Assembly: GCA_002213445.1 (NCBI GenBank)
Contig: NJIE01000009.1
Span: 124,001 to 188,000 of the forward strand
Direction of reading: 5' to 3'
Length of the DNA stretch: 64,000 bases
From: Xenophilus sp. AP218F
GTDB taxonomy: Bacteria; Pseudomonadota; Gammaproteobacteria; Burkholderiales; Chromobacteriaceae
Below the pieces are notes generated by a model that was not told where the DNA came from, searched no databases, and saw nothing but the letters and a program-made list of their open reading frames with translations. This document shows positions 20,461 to 29,884 of the stretch, one piece after another (position 1 is the first letter of the stretch; each line of letters opens with the position of its first letter). The position numbers were made by a program, and so were the translations under genes.

Positions 20461-21228
20461 TTACTCCGGTTTTTTGCGGATATCTTGTTCCTGCTGGTAC
20501 TCCGCCAGCAGCCGAGATTCCTGTTTTGTCAAAATGCGGTCTTTCAGCAGCTCGGGCCGACGTTGCCACGTCCTGCCCAGCGACTGCTTCAGCCGCCATT
20601 TGGCTATCAAGGCATGATTACCGGACAACAGCACGTCCGGCACCCGCATGCCGCGATATTCTTCGGGTCGGGTATAGTGCGGGCAGTCCAACAGGCCGTC
20701 CACAAATGAGTCTTCGTAAGCCGACTGCGCATCGTTGAGCACGCCGGGCAGCAGGCGGATCACCGCGTCCATCAGCACCATGGCCGGCAGCTCGCCGCCG
20801 GACATCACGTAGTCGCCGATGGAGATTTCCTCGTCGACTTCGCTGGCGATCAGACGCTCGTCCACGCCTTCGTAGCGGCCGCACAGCAGAATCAGGCCCG
20901 GCCGCTGCGACAGCTCCACCGCCGCCGCGTGATCCAGCCGCCTGCCTTGCGGCGACAGATAGATCACATGGCTGCGCTCGACGCCGGCTTGTCGCTGGCG
21001 CTCCCGAGCGGCGCCAAGCGATTGCTCCAGCGGCTCGATCTGCATCACCATGCCGGGACCGCCGCCGTAGGGACGATCATCCACCCGACGATAGTTATCA
21101 TGGGTGAAATCGCGCGGATTCCAGGCCTTGAAGCCCCAAATGCCCAAATCAAGCGCCCGCTGGCTGACGCCAAAACGGGCGATGGAGTCGAACATCTCGG
21201 GAAACAGCGTAACCGCGTCAATCTGCAT
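20461..21228 (-). CDS. trmD: tRNA (guanine-N1-)-methyltransferase
   Basis: Methylates G37 next to the anticodon in tRNAs reading CNN and some other codons, preventing +1 frameshifts. The 255-residue product is a SPOUT-fold enzyme; the trefoil-knot SAM site is visible in [23 protein letters not shown] and [31 protein letters not shown] and [15 protein letters not shown] are further family blocks. The ATG at 21228 shares one base with the rimM stop (TGATG). A longer in-frame reading into rimM is rejected. Confidence 0.98.
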   Translation of the reverse strand: MQIDAVTLFPEMFDSIARFGVSQRALDLGIWGFKAWNPRDFTHDNYRRVDDRPYGGGPGMVMQIEPLEQSLGAARERQRQAGVERSHVIYLSPQGRRLDHAAAVELSQRPGLILLCGRYEGVDERLIASEVDEEISIGDYVMSGGELPAMVLMDAVIRLLPGVLNDAQSAYEDSFVDGLLDCPHYTRPEEYRGMRVPDVLLSGNHALIAKWRLKQSLGRTWQRRPELLKDRILTKQESRLLAEYQQEQDIRKKPE

Positions 21229-21734
21229 CAGTAATCCAGACCCCAGTCCACCAGGATGCGGCCCTCGGCCAGCGACACTTGCAACACGTGGCGGTCGACG
21301 AAGGGGATCAGGCATTGCCCGTTCTCGCGCTTCACCACCAGCACGTCGTTGGCGCCGGTTTCCAGCAGGCTGTCGACCTTGCCGAGCGTTTCGCCCTCTT
21401 GGTTGACCACTTCCAGACCGATCAGATCGTTCCAGTAGTACTCGCCTTCGCCGGCTTCCGGCAGCTCGCTGCGCGGCACGGCGATCTGCATGCCGCGCAA
21501 GGCTTCGGCCGCGTCGCGGTCGTCGACGCCTTCCAGCTTGGCGGCAAGCGCCTTGGGCTGAACCGCGCCGTTCTCAAATGTATACGGCTTCCAGCTGCCA
21601 TCCTTACCCAGCCACCAGACCGGGTAATCGAACAGGCCGTCAGCGTATTCGGTATCGGCGTGGATCTTGATCCAGCCCTTGATACCGAAGGCGCCGCGCA
21701 CAAACCCCATCGGTACGAGATCTTCGTTGCGCAT
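21228..21734 (-). CDS. rimM: Ribosome maturation factor RimM
   Basis: Assists 30S head assembly by binding S19. The 168-residue product has the N-terminal RimM beta-barrel ([24 protein letters not shown] is split across the first 30 residues) and a C-terminal PRC-barrel with [13 protein letters not shown] and [14 protein letters not shown]. It is second in the rpsP operon, with its usual partners on both sides. Confidence 0.96.
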   Translation of the reverse strand: MRNEDLVPMGFVRGAFGIKGWIKIHADTEYADGLFDYPVWWLGKDGSWKPYTFENGAVQPKALAAKLEGVDDRDAAEALRGMQIAVPRSELPEAGEGEYYWNDLIGLEVVNQEGETLGKVDSLLETGANDVLVVKRENGQCLIPFVDRHVLQVSLAEGRILVDWGLDY

Positions 21735-21768
21735 GCGCCCAGTCCGTCAGATGTGAATCAACGAACGA

Positions 21769-22017
21769 TTAGGCAGCAACCTTCTGCTCTTTCAGCAGCT
21801 TGGCTACGGAGTCGGACAGTTGTGCGCCAACGCCTACCCAGTAGTTCAGGCGGTCCATGGTGAAACGGACGCGCTCTTGCTTTTCGTTGGCTACCGGGTT
21901 GTAGAAGCCAACGCGCTCGATGAAGCGACCGTCACGACGGTTACGGGAATCGGTCACCACGATGTTGTAGAACGGACGGTTCTTGGCGCCGCCGCGTGCC
22001 AGACGAATCACTACCAT
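21769..22017 (-). CDS. rpsP: 30S ribosomal protein S16
   Basis: An 82-residue primary-binding ribosomal protein. It begins [20 protein letters not shown] and contains [14 protein letters not shown], as expected. The start at 22017 is set by the family N-terminus and GGAC upstream; an in-frame extension of 14 residues is not conserved-looking. It is first in the rpsP-rimM-trmD-rplS operon and has a good sigma70-type promoter close upstream. Confidence 0.98.
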   Translation of the reverse strand: MVVIRLARGGAKNRPFYNIVVTDSRNRRDGRFIERVGFYNPVANEKQERVRFTMDRLNYWVGVGAQLSDSVAKLLKEQKVAA

Positions 22018-22060
22018 TGTCGATTGTCCTTGAAAAAAACTGTGTATAGAAAAGCCCACG

Positions 22061-22090
22061 ATTTTAGGTCAGTTTTCCCTTATCTTGCAA
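22061..22090 (-). promoter_or_regulatory. Predicted promoter of the rpsP operon
   Basis: Minus strand TTGCAA (22090-22085), an 18-bp spacer and TAAAAT (22066-22061). The start would be near 22054, about 37 nt before the rpsP ATG. Confidence 0.6.
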
Positions 22091-22122
22091 GCGCTTAATG
22101 CCGCAACGGGTAGAAAGGCAAC

Positions 22123-24798
22123 TTACAGGGCCTTGTTGACCAGCGTCAAAGCCCGGTCTTCGGGGTGCGGCTCGACGCTAAATCCCAGTTTATGCATCAG
22201 TTTCAGCATGCCCTTGTTGCCCGCCAGCACCTCGCCGCGCATCAGTTTCAACCCCTGCTCGCGCGCCGCGTCGAACAGCGCCTGCATCAGCAGATTGCCT
22301 ATGCCCTTGCCCTGCCAGCGGTCAGCCACTTCCAGCGCGAATTCGCAGGCCTCGTTGTCCGGATCGGTGATGAAGCGGGCCACCGCCAGCATCTCTTCGC
22401 CCTCTTCCCCCTCGCGAGTCATCGCCAGCGCCATCTCGCGGTCGTAGTCCAGCTGGGTGAAGCGGACCAGCATGCTCTGCGACAGCTGCTTGATGCTGGA
22501 AAGATAGCGGTTGTAGCGGCTTTCTTCCGACAGGTTGCGCACGAAAGCCTGCTGCATGTCGGCGTCTTCCGGGCGGATGGGACGCACCATCACCGGCGTG
22601 CCGTCGGACAGCTTGGCGCACACCACCATGTGGCTGGGGTAAGGCATGATGGCCATGTGGCCGTAGCGCTTGAGATCGGGGCGCGCCGGGCTGACGATGA
22701 TGCGCGCGTCCAGCGCGATCACGCCCTGCTCGTCCGCCACCAGCGGGTTGATGTCCATCTCGCGCAACTGCGGCAGCTCGCACACCAGCTCGGACACCTG
22801 CAGCAGCACCTTGCGCAGTTCGTCCATGTCCACCGCCGGCAGGTTCTTGAACGCGCCCAGCAGCTGGCCGATGCGGGTCTGCTCCACCATGCTGTCCACC
22901 AGATAGTCGTTCAGGGGCGGCAAGGCCAATACCTGATCGTGCATCACCTCCACCGCGATGCCGCCGGCGCCGAAGGTGATCACCGGTCCGAAGGCTTCGT
23001 CGTGCATCACCCCCACCATCAGCTCGCGGGCGAAGCGGCGCTTGCGCATCGGCTGCACCGAGACGCCGTCGATGCGCGCGTCCGGCCGCGCCTGCCGGGT
23101 GCGCGACACGATGGCGTCGAAGGCGCTGCGCAGCGTGGCTTCGTTGCTGATGTTGAGCTCGACGCCGCCGACGTCGGACTTGTAGATGATGTCCGGCGAA
23201 TCGATCTTCAACACCACCGGGTAGCCGATCTTGACCGCCTGGCGCACCGCCTCGTCCGCCGTGCGCGCCAGCGTGGTCGGATTGACCGGGATGTTGAACG
23301 CAGCCAGCACCTGTTTGGATTCGCGCTCGGACAGGATGGAGCGACCTTCGGCCAGCGCCTTGTCTATGGTCTTGCGGGCGGCCGCCACGTCGGGGCTGGC
23401 GCGCGCGCTCTCCAGCGGACCTGGCGTCTGCAGCAGCAGTTGCTGGTTGTGCTGGTAGGCGGCTAGGTTGCGGAACACCTCGATGCCGTACTCCGGCGCC
23501 CGAAAGTGCGCGCACTTGGCCTTGGAGAACAGCTCGCGGCTTTCCGACACCTTGGCGTCGCCCAGCCAGGACAGGAACAGCGGCTTGGAGGTTTCGCGCT
23601 GCAAACCTATCATCAGCTGCGCGGTGGTCAGATGATCGGTGCCGGCCTGCGGCGTGAACACCACCATCACGCCGTCCACGCCCGGGTCGTCGATGCAGGC
23701 CTTGACCGCGGTGCGAAAGCGCATCGGGCTGGCATCGCCGATGATGTCCAGCGGATTGCCGTGCGACCAGTTGCGCGGCAGCACGCTGTCGAGCAGGGCC
23801 ATGGTTTCCGGGCTGAGTCTGGCCAGCTCCACGCCGTTGTCGAAGGCGCTGTCGGCCGCCAGCACCCCGGGCCCGAAGCCGTTGGTGACGATGGCCAGCC
23901 GCTTGCCGCCGACGCGGTAATTGGCCGCCAGCACCTTGGCGGCGGTGAACAACTGAGCGATGGACGCCACGCGCAGCACGCCGGCGCGGGCCAGCGCGGC
24001 GTCGAATACGTCGCCGCTGGCCACCATATTGCTGGAATGGGTGAGCCCGCTGACCTCGTTCTCGAAGCGGCCGGACTTGATCACCACCACCGGCTTGGTG
24101 CGCGCCGCCGCCCGCAGCGCCGACATGAAGCGCCGGGCGTCGTGGATGTGGTGAACATGCAACAGGATGCCTTGGGTGAAGTTGTCGGCCACCAGATAAT
24201 CGAGAATTTCGCCGAAACCGACATCCAGCGCCCCGCCCAGCGAAATCACGCTGGAGAAGCCGATTTCCTTGCTGTCCGCCCAGTCCAGCATCGCCGCGCA
24301 CAAGGCGGACGATTCCGACACCAGCGCCAGGTTGCCGGGGCGCACCTTGCCGGCGTAATTGCTGGCGTTGAAGCCGGCCACCGGCCGCATCAGCCCCAGC
24401 ACGTTGGGGCCGAGAATGCGGATCCCGAAGTGGCGGGCGATGGACAGCGCCTCGTTGATCAGCTCCTGCTCCAGCTGTTCGCTGTCGGAAAACTCCTTGG
24501 CCAGCAGCACCGCCTTGACGCCCTTCTTGCCGCAATCCTTCATGATGGCGGGCAAGGTGCGGATGGCGGTCACCACCACGGCCAGATCAATCGGGCCATC
24601 CAGCAGGCGCACCGATGGCGCCGCGGGCAGGCCGCCCACCACCTTGTGATTGAGATTGACCGGAAACAGCTTGCCCTGGAACGCGCTGGCCAGCAGGTTG
24701 GCGAACACCGCCTGGCCGATGGAACCCGGCGTGTCGCTGGCCCCGACCACGGCTACGGTGCGCGGCGAAAACAGCGGAGTGAGATAATGCGGCCTCAT
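22123..24798 (-). CDS. Bifunctional acyl-CoA synthetase-like / GNAT protein lysine acetyltransferase (Pat/PatZ type)
   Basis: An 891-residue protein with an NDP-forming acyl-CoA synthetase-like part (about 1-700) and a C-terminal GNAT domain (about 730-891). This is the architecture of Pat/PatZ, which acetylates and inactivates acetyl-CoA synthetase and other enzymes. N-terminal CoA-binding motif: SPRTVAVVGASDTPGSIG. The ATP-grasp part has YPVVLKIDSPDIIYKSDVGGV. The GNAT acetyl-CoA site is RWQGKGIGNLLMQAL. His254 (GLTHSSNM) lies where true ADP-forming synthetases carry the phosphohistidine, by my alignment; many Pat proteins are reported to have lost it. It is downstream of no partner gene and divergent from nadA. 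Confidence 0.9.
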   Translation of the reverse strand: MRPHYLTPLFSPRTVAVVGASDTPGSIGQAVFANLLASAFQGKLFPVNLNHKVVGGLPAAPSVRLLDGPIDLAVVVTAIRTLPAIMKDCGKKGVKAVLLAKEFSDSEQLEQELINEALSIARHFGIRILGPNVLGLMRPVAGFNASNYAGKVRPGNLALVSESSALCAAMLDWADSKEIGFSSVISLGGALDVGFGEILDYLVADNFTQGILLHVHHIHDARRFMSALRAAARTKPVVVIKSGRFENEVSGLTHSSNMVASGDVFDAALARAGVLRVASIAQLFTAAKVLAANYRVGGKRLAIVTNGFGPGVLAADSAFDNGVELARLSPETMALLDSVLPRNWSHGNPLDIIGDASPMRFRTAVKACIDDPGVDGVMVVFTPQAGTDHLTTAQLMIGLQRETSKPLFLSWLGDAKVSESRELFSKAKCAHFRAPEYGIEVFRNLAAYQHNQQLLLQTPGPLESARASPDVAAARKTIDKALAEGRSILSERESKQVLAAFNIPVNPTTLARTADEAVRQAVKIGYPVVLKIDSPDIIYKSDVGGVELNISNEATLRSAFDAIVSRTRQARPDARIDGVSVQPMRKRRFARELMVGVMHDEAFGPVITFGAGGIAVEVMHDQVLALPPLNDYLVDSMVEQTRIGQLLGAFKNLPAVDMDELRKVLLQVSELVCELPQLREMDINPLVADEQGVIALDARIIVSPARPDLKRYGHMAIMPYPSHMVVCAKLSDGTPVMVRPIRPEDADMQQAFVRNLSEESRYNRYLSSIKQLSQSMLVRFTQLDYDREMALAMTREGEEGEEMLAVARFITDPDNEACEFALEVADRWQGKGIGNLLMQALFDAAREQGLKLMRGEVLAGNKGMLKLMHKLGFSVEPHPEDRALTLVNKAL

Positions 24799-25225
24799 GC
24801 GTGCTTATCCTCGGAAACGATATCAACCGGTATTCGGGCCCGACCGGCTCGGCTTGGGTCCGCCAGCCGTCAGGCTGCGCGAGCCATGCGCAGCGCGCGC
24901 GACCCACGCAATTGTAATCCAGGGCGGCGGCGCTACGCGCCATTGCGCGGGGGAAACGGATGAATTGGCGACGGCAGGCTCGACTTGCCCCATTGTCCGC
25001 AGCATGCCGCAAAAATCTTTACGTCATATTGACCGCGCGCAAGCTCGCCATGAATGCATTTCACGCCGACATCCGTCGGCAAAGCGCTACAGAAGCCGTC
25101 AACTTGGTAGCGCGCGATTTACAATATTGCTAATCTTCACCGTTTCGCAACAGATCATTTTGTGCCGCTACCACACAGCCCTCGCCCGCTCGCGGCGCGC
25201 GGGCACGGCAGGAGCCAAACCCACC
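24799..25225. other. 427-bp divergent intergenic region, pat-like / nadA
   Basis: No gene is supported; apparent reading frames across it continue from nadA upstream and look random. A perfect 6-bp hairpin GCCGAC-ATCC-GTCGGC (25065-25080) lies about 150 bp before nadA, and a -10-like TACAAT occurs around 25120 without a convincing -35. I see no known NAD-responsive element. Confidence 0.4.
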
Positions 25226-26143
25226 ATGACGAAACGCGTCGTCACCCTCGCTCATTACTATACCTCGCCAGAAATCCAGCAAATGGCGGACAAAGTGGGC
25301 GACAGCCTCGAACTCTCCCTGTACGCCAAGGAAGCCCAGGCTGACATCATCGTCTTCGCCGGCGTCCGCTTCATGGCGGAAACCGCCAAGATCCTCAACC
25401 CGCAAGCCGACGTCGTCCTGCCGGACGCCGGCTCCACCTGTTCGCTGGTTACCCAGACCGACGTCGCCGCCCTGACGCAATGGCGCAAGCGCTACCCGGA
25501 CCACGTTCACGTGTCCTATATCAACTCCAGCGCCGAGCACAAAGCCGTATCCGACTGGATCGTGACCAGCCGCAACGTGGACGACATCATCGCCCACCTG
25601 TACGCCGAAGGTAAGAAGGTGATCTTCTCGCCGGACCGCAATATGGGCGGCTACCTCAACTATCAGTACGATTACGACATGCCGCTGTGGTCGGCGGTGT
25701 GCGAAGTGCACGACAAGTTCAACGAAACCGCGCTCAACGAAGCCTTCGACGCCGTCCCCGGAGAGAAGTATCTGATCGCCCACCCGGAAAGCCCGCTGCC
25801 GGTGCTGAAAAAGGCCGACTACGTCGGCTCCACCTCCGGCATGCTGAACTGGGTCAAAAACTACCAGGGCGGAGCCAAGGCGGTGATTTTCGTCGCCACC
25901 GAAGACGGCATCCTCTACAACATGGGGCTAGCCCGTCCCGACCTGGACCTCCGCCAGGCGCCGATCTACGCCGGCTGCCAGTGCAACTCCTGTCCGTTCA
26001 TGAAAATGAACACGGTGGAAGCCGTCAAGCGCGCGCAGCAGGGCGAAGGCCTGCATATCGATTACCTCAGCCCGGAACAGATGGACGCGGCCCGCCTGCC
26101 CATCGAGCGGATGCTAGAATTCAGCCAGCGCTACTACGCCTGA
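25226..26143 (+). CDS. nadA: Quinolinate synthase A
   Basis: Condenses iminoaspartate and dihydroxyacetone phosphate to quinolinate in NAD synthesis, using an oxygen-sensitive [4Fe-4S] cluster. The 305-residue product is of the short NadA type. Cluster-ligand regions: the Cys of DAGSTCSLV, the Cys of SAVCEVHDKF and the CQCNSCPFMKMNT block. YINSSAEHKAVSDWIVTS and SPDRNMGGYL are substrate-site motifs. The start at 25226 has GGAG 11 nt upstream. It stands alone; nadB and nadC are not in the window. Confidence 0.96.
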   Translation: MTKRVVTLAHYYTSPEIQQMADKVGDSLELSLYAKEAQADIIVFAGVRFMAETAKILNPQADVVLPDAGSTCSLVTQTDVAALTQWRKRYPDHVHVSYINSSAEHKAVSDWIVTSRNVDDIIAHLYAEGKKVIFSPDRNMGGYLNYQYDYDMPLWSAVCEVHDKFNETALNEAFDAVPGEKYLIAHPESPLPVLKKADYVGSTSGMLNWVKNYQGGAKAVIFVATEDGILYNMGLARPDLDLRQAPIYAGCQCNSCPFMKMNTVEAVKRAQQGEGLHIDYLSPEQMDAARLPIERMLEFSQRYYA

Positions 26144-26156
26144 GCGCCCGCCAGAC

Positions 26157-26180
26157 AACCCGCCCTCCGGCGGGTTTGTT
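26157..26180 (+). terminator. Rho-independent terminator after nadA
   Basis: An 8-bp stem AACCCGCC/GGCGGGTT (26157-26164 with 26169-26176), loop CTCC, followed by TGTTCATTTT. Confidence 0.78.
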
Positions 26181-26278
26181 CATTTTGCCGTCCGCCCGTG
26201 CGCCCCGCGCGGCGCGCCAGGACTATTCTCCGTCATGATTGCGGCGATACAATCAGCCGGTTCCGATGAAAGAGCAAT

Positions 26279-27022
26279 ATGAAGTTCCTGATCAGCAACG
26301 ACGATGGTTATTTCGCCCCCGGCCTGGCCATGCTGGCCCAAACCCTCTCCCGCTACGGCGACGTGACGGTGGTGGCGCCGGAGCGTGACCGCAGCGGGGC
26401 CAGCAACTCGCTCACCCTGGACCGTCCCCTCACCCTGCGCCAGGCCGCCAACGGCTTTTATTACGTCAACGGCACGCCTACCGACTGCGTGCATCTGGCG
26501 GTGACCGGTTTCCTGGACTTCCGCCCGGACATGATCTTCTCCGGCATCAACCACGGCCCCAATATGGGCGAAGACACCATTTATTCCGGCACCGTCGCCG
26601 CCGCCACCGAAGGCTTCATGCTCGGCATTCCCTCCGTGGCGGTATCGCTGGCCGGCTACAGCGGCAAACACTTCGCCACCGCCGGCAAAGTGGTGGAACG
26701 CCTGGTGGAGCACTGTCAGCGCCATCCGCTCGTCTCGCCGGTGCTGCTCAACGTCAACGTGCCGGATGTGCCGCTGGACGCTCTGGGCGACACCGTGGTT
26801 ACCCGCCTCGGCCGCCGACATTCCGCCCAACCGGTGATCAAGTCTCAGAATCCGCGCGGAGAGACGATATACTGGGTGGGCCCGCTTGGCGATGTGCAGG
26901 ATGCCGGCGACGGCACCGATTTCGGCTGCGTGGCCGCCAGGCAGGTTTCGCTCACGCCGCTGATGCTGGATCTGACGGCCTACGGCCAACTGGACGGAAT
27001 CAACACATGGCTGCACCTCTGA
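26279..27022 (+). CDS. surE: 5'/3'-nucleotidase SurE
   Basis: Metal-dependent phosphatase acting on nucleoside monophosphates and short polyphosphate. The 247-residue product has the metal site [12 protein letters not shown] (Asp8, Asp9), [14 protein letters not shown] with the phosphate-binding Ser/Asn, and [23 protein letters not shown]. It starts the surE-pcm-nlpD-rpoS block found in many proteobacteria and overlaps pcm by 16 bp. Confidence 0.97.
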   Translation: MKFLISNDDGYFAPGLAMLAQTLSRYGDVTVVAPERDRSGASNSLTLDRPLTLRQAANGFYYVNGTPTDCVHLAVTGFLDFRPDMIFSGINHGPNMGEDTIYSGTVAAATEGFMLGIPSVAVSLAGYSGKHFATAGKVVERLVEHCQRHPLVSPVLLNVNVPDVPLDALGDTVVTRLGRRHSAQPVIKSQNPRGETIYWVGPLGDVQDAGDGTDFGCVAARQVSLTPLMLDLTAYGQLDGINTWLHL

Positions 27023-27672
27023 CACCTGGCCGCGCCTACGGCATGCTCTCCGACCGCACCCGGCTGCGCATGACCGACCGCCTGCGCCAGCTTGGCGTCC
27101 GCGACGAGCGCGTGCTGGCGGCGATGTACGAAGTGCCCCGCCACCTGTTCGTCGATCAGGCGCTGGCCACCCGCGCCTACGACGACGTCTCGCTGCCCAT
27201 AGGCCACGGCCAGACCATCTCCCAACCGCTGACCGTGGCGCGCATGACGGAGCTGCTGATCCAGGGCCGCCAGCCCGGCCGGGTGCTGGAAATCGGCACC
27301 GGCTGCGGCTACCAGACCGCCATTCTGCTCAAAACCGGCGCGGAGGTTTACTCGATAGAACGGCTGGGCGCGATACTGGACCTGGCCCGCCGCAATCTGC
27401 GCGCCGCCAAGCTGGTGCACGCCCGGCTGGTGCACGGCGACGGCCACGCCGGCCTCGCCGAAGCCGCGCCGTTCGACGGCATCATCATGACCGCGGCCGC
27501 CCGCCACGTGCCGCAAGCGCTGCTGGATCAACTGGCGGAAGGCGGCCGGCTGGTCATGCCGCTGGGCGATGAAGAACAGCATTTGTGGCTGATAGAGAAA
27601 ACTTCTCAAGGCTTGCAAAAGTCCAAGCTTGAGGCGGTCAAGTTCGTACCTTTACTTACGGGTCGCGCTTAA
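27007..27672 (+). CDS. pcm: Protein-L-isoaspartate O-methyltransferase
   Basis: Repairs aged proteins by methylating isoaspartyl residues with SAM. The 221-residue product shows the family order: [35 protein letters not shown] motif [14 protein letters not shown], then [24 protein letters not shown], each block read in pieces. It overlaps the end of surE, so translation is probably coupled, and it is followed by nlpD and rpoS. Confidence 0.97.
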   Translation: MAAPLTPGRAYGMLSDRTRLRMTDRLRQLGVRDERVLAAMYEVPRHLFVDQALATRAYDDVSLPIGHGQTISQPLTVARMTELLIQGRQPGRVLEIGTGCGYQTAILLKTGAEVYSIERLGAILDLARRNLRAAKLVHARLVHGDGHAGLAEAAPFDGIIMTAAARHVPQALLDQLAEGGRLVMPLGDEEQHLWLIEKTSQGLQKSKLEAVKFVPLLTGRA

Positions 27673-27745
27673 AGCTGCAAAAACACAACACTTATCTTGT
27701 CCGACAATCACCCGAATCACTCATTTAACAAATCAAAAACAAAAC

Positions 27746-28840
27746 ATGCTAAAAATGCATTGCAGGTATGCGTACATATTAGTCGCCAGTCTCGGCGCCG
27801 CCCTGGCCGGCTGCAGCAGCATGGTGCAGCCGGCCGCGCCGGTGGAAAGCGCCGCAGGCGGCTCGTTCAAGCCTATCCCCGCGCCCACGGCCGGCAAACC
27901 AGCCCCGGTGGAATCCGGCGCGGTGGCCACGCCCTACCAGGCTGGCGGCGACTTGAATGCCCAACCGGTTTCCGCTGCGCCTGTTACAGCGGGAGAGAAG
28001 ACTCACGTAGTCAAACCCGGCGAGAACCTGTTCCGCATTTCGCTGAACAACGGCCTGAAATACAAGGACGTGGCCGCGTGGAACAACTTGCCGGACAACA
28101 ATATCAAGGTGGGTCAGGTCTTGCGCCTGACTCCGCCGGGAAGCGACAGCGCGGCAGCGCCGGTCGCCGCGCCGCCGGCTTCGACGGCTGCGGCCAGTCC
28201 GGCCCCCGCCGCCAGCGCTGCCCAACAAGCCCCGGCCAACGCCGGCGCGGCAGTCAAAGCCTATCCCAAGGCCTTGAAACTGCCGTACGACAATAACGCA
28301 GCAAAAACCCTGGCAGCCCAGAGCGAAGGCCGCGCAGAGGAAAAGATAGTCGCTCAAGCACCCAGCTCAAGCAGCGCCCCGCAGCAAGCCGGCAGTCCGA
28401 AGAAAGAAGCCAGCGCAGCCACGGCCATTCCCAAGACGGAGTCCAGCGCTCCGGCGGCGAAAGGCGGCGAAGACGCCGTGCCCTGGATCTGGCCGACCGA
28501 AGGCAAGCTGATCAAGGGGTATTCCGACAGCAGCAAAGGGGTAGACATTAGCGGTCGCATGGGCCAGGCAATCATGGCGGCGGGCGATGGCAAGGTGGTG
28601 TACAGCGGGACGGGCCTGCGCGGCTACGGCAAGCTGATCATCATCAAGCACAACAAGACCTTCCTGTCCGCCTACGCCCATAACAGCCAACTGCTGGTCA
28701 AAGAGGGGCAGTCTGTCAAGAAGGGGCAGAAGATTGCCGAAATGGGCAACTCTGATGCCGACCAAGTCAAGCTGCATTTCGAGATTCGCCGCTTCGGCAA
28801 ACCGGTGGATCCGATGCAGTACCTTGAACACAAGTCCTGA
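27746..28840 (+). CDS. nlpD: Murein hydrolase activator lipoprotein NlpD
   Basis: Outer-membrane lipoprotein that activates an amidase during septum splitting. From the ATG at 27746 the product has 364 residues: signal peptide with lipobox LAGC (Cys23), a Pro/Ala-rich stretch, a LysM domain ([17 protein letters not shown] to KVGQVLRLT, about residues 90-135), a long Ala/Pro/Ser linker, and a C-terminal LytM/M23 domain. The M23 metal ligands are degenerate: GVDI lacks the preceding His, and KLHFEIR replaces HLHFEIR. This is what is expected of an activator without its own peptidase activity. There is no good ribosome site, and an ATG at 27755 is possible. In other species the rpoS promoter lies inside nlpD. 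Confidence 0.9.
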   Translation: MLKMHCRYAYILVASLGAALAGCSSMVQPAAPVESAAGGSFKPIPAPTAGKPAPVESGAVATPYQAGGDLNAQPVSAAPVTAGEKTHVVKPGENLFRISLNNGLKYKDVAAWNNLPDNNIKVGQVLRLTPPGSDSAAAPVAAPPASTAAASPAPAASAAQQAPANAGAAVKAYPKALKLPYDNNAAKTLAAQSEGRAEEKIVAQAPSSSSAPQQAGSPKKEASAATAIPKTESSAPAAKGGEDAVPWIWPTEGKLIKGYSDSSKGVDISGRMGQAIMAAGDGKVVYSGTGLRGYGKLIIIKHNKTFLSAYAHNSQLLVKEGQSVKKGQKIAEMGNSDADQVKLHFEIRRFGKPVDPMQYLEHKS

Positions 28841-28890
28841 GCGGCAAGGCGCCTGCCCCCGCCGGGATAAGACAGCGACGGGGGTGGGTC

Positions 28891-29841
28891 ATGAGCAACG
28901 AATTGGATATTCTCGAAGAGAACGAAATTCTCGATGAGGAAGCCGGCGAAGAAGCGGTCGCCGAAAACGAGGCCGAAGAGGCGGTAGAAAGCTCCAGCAG
29001 CTTTGAGGACGTGGTTGCTGACGTTACCCAGATTTACCTCAACGATATCGGCAACAACGCCCTGCTGACGCCGCAGGAAGAACTGGCGCTGGCCCGCCGC
29101 GTGGTGGCCGGCGAGTTCGAAGCCCGCCAGAAGATGATCGAGCACAATCTTCGGTTGGTGGTCAACATCGCCAAGCATTACATCAACCGCGGCCTGGCCC
29201 TGCTCGACCTGATCGAGGAAGGCAATATCGGCCTGATGCACGCGCTGGAGAAATTCGACCCGGAGCGCGGCTTCCGCTTCTCCACCTACGCCACCTGGTG
29301 GATACGCCAGAGCATCGAACGCGCGATCATGAACCAGTCGCGCACCATCCGCCTGCCGGTGCACGTCATCAAGGAGCTCAACGTCTATCTGCGCGCCTCG
29401 CGCCACCTGGAAAGCCAGATCGGCCGCGAACCCAGCATGGAAGAAATCGCCCATCTGGTCGGCAAGCCGGTGGACGACGTGCGCAAGGTGATGAACCTCA
29501 ACGAGCGCATGGCCTCGTTGGACGCGCCTCTGGATATCGACCCGATGCTGTCGATAGGCGAGTCGATTCCCGACGAGCAGCACGAGGAGCCGGAGTTGCA
29601 GCTGCACAACAGCCAACTGGAGCACTTCGTCCACGACTGGCTCAATCAGCTCAACGAAAAGCAGAAACTGGTGATCGAACGGCGCTACGGCCTCAACGGC
29701 TACGAAATCAGCACGCTGGAAGAACTGGCCGCCGCGCTCAGCCTCACTCGCGAGCGGGTGCGGCAAATCCAGATCGAAGGCCTGGAGCAGCTGCGCCGCA
29801 TTTTGCGCCGCAAAGGCATCTCCCGCGACTTCCTGCTGTAA
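28891..29841 (+). CDS. rpoS: RNA polymerase sigma factor RpoS
   Basis: Stationary-phase and general stress sigma factor. The 316-residue product has an acidic N-terminus (region 1.1-like), region 1.2 [11 protein letters not shown], region 2 [20 protein letters not shown] with [17 protein letters not shown] (read in two parts), region 3, and region 4 [20 protein letters not shown]. The ATG at 28891 is preceded by GGGGGTGGG. Its position after surE-pcm-nlpD is the classical one and separates it from RpoD and RpoH, both of which it resembles. Confidence 0.97.
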   Translation: MSNELDILEENEILDEEAGEEAVAENEAEEAVESSSSFEDVVADVTQIYLNDIGNNALLTPQEELALARRVVAGEFEARQKMIEHNLRLVVNIAKHYINRGLALLDLIEEGNIGLMHALEKFDPERGFRFSTYATWWIRQSIERAIMNQSRTIRLPVHVIKELNVYLRASRHLESQIGREPSMEEIAHLVGKPVDDVRKVMNLNERMASLDAPLDIDPMLSIGESIPDEQHEEPELQLHNSQLEHFVHDWLNQLNEKQKLVIERRYGLNGYEISTLEELAAALSLTRERVRQIQIEGLEQLRRILRRKGISRDFLL

Positions 29842-29861
29842 GCCAGGCCGCTTCCGCTTCC

Positions 29862-29884
29862 ACCCCGGCTCAGCCGGGGTTTTG
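29862..29884 (+). terminator. Rho-independent terminator after rpoS
   Basis: An 8-bp stem ACCCCGGC/GCCGGGGT (29862-29869 with 29873-29880) followed by TTTTGCTTT. It overlaps the end of the convergent transglutaminase gene. Confidence 0.78.

Noticed and set aside
24799-25225. N-terminal extension of NadA of about 140 codons
   Set aside because: The extension lacks any resemblance to NadA and the family start MTKRVVTLAHYY with its ribosome site is at 25226.
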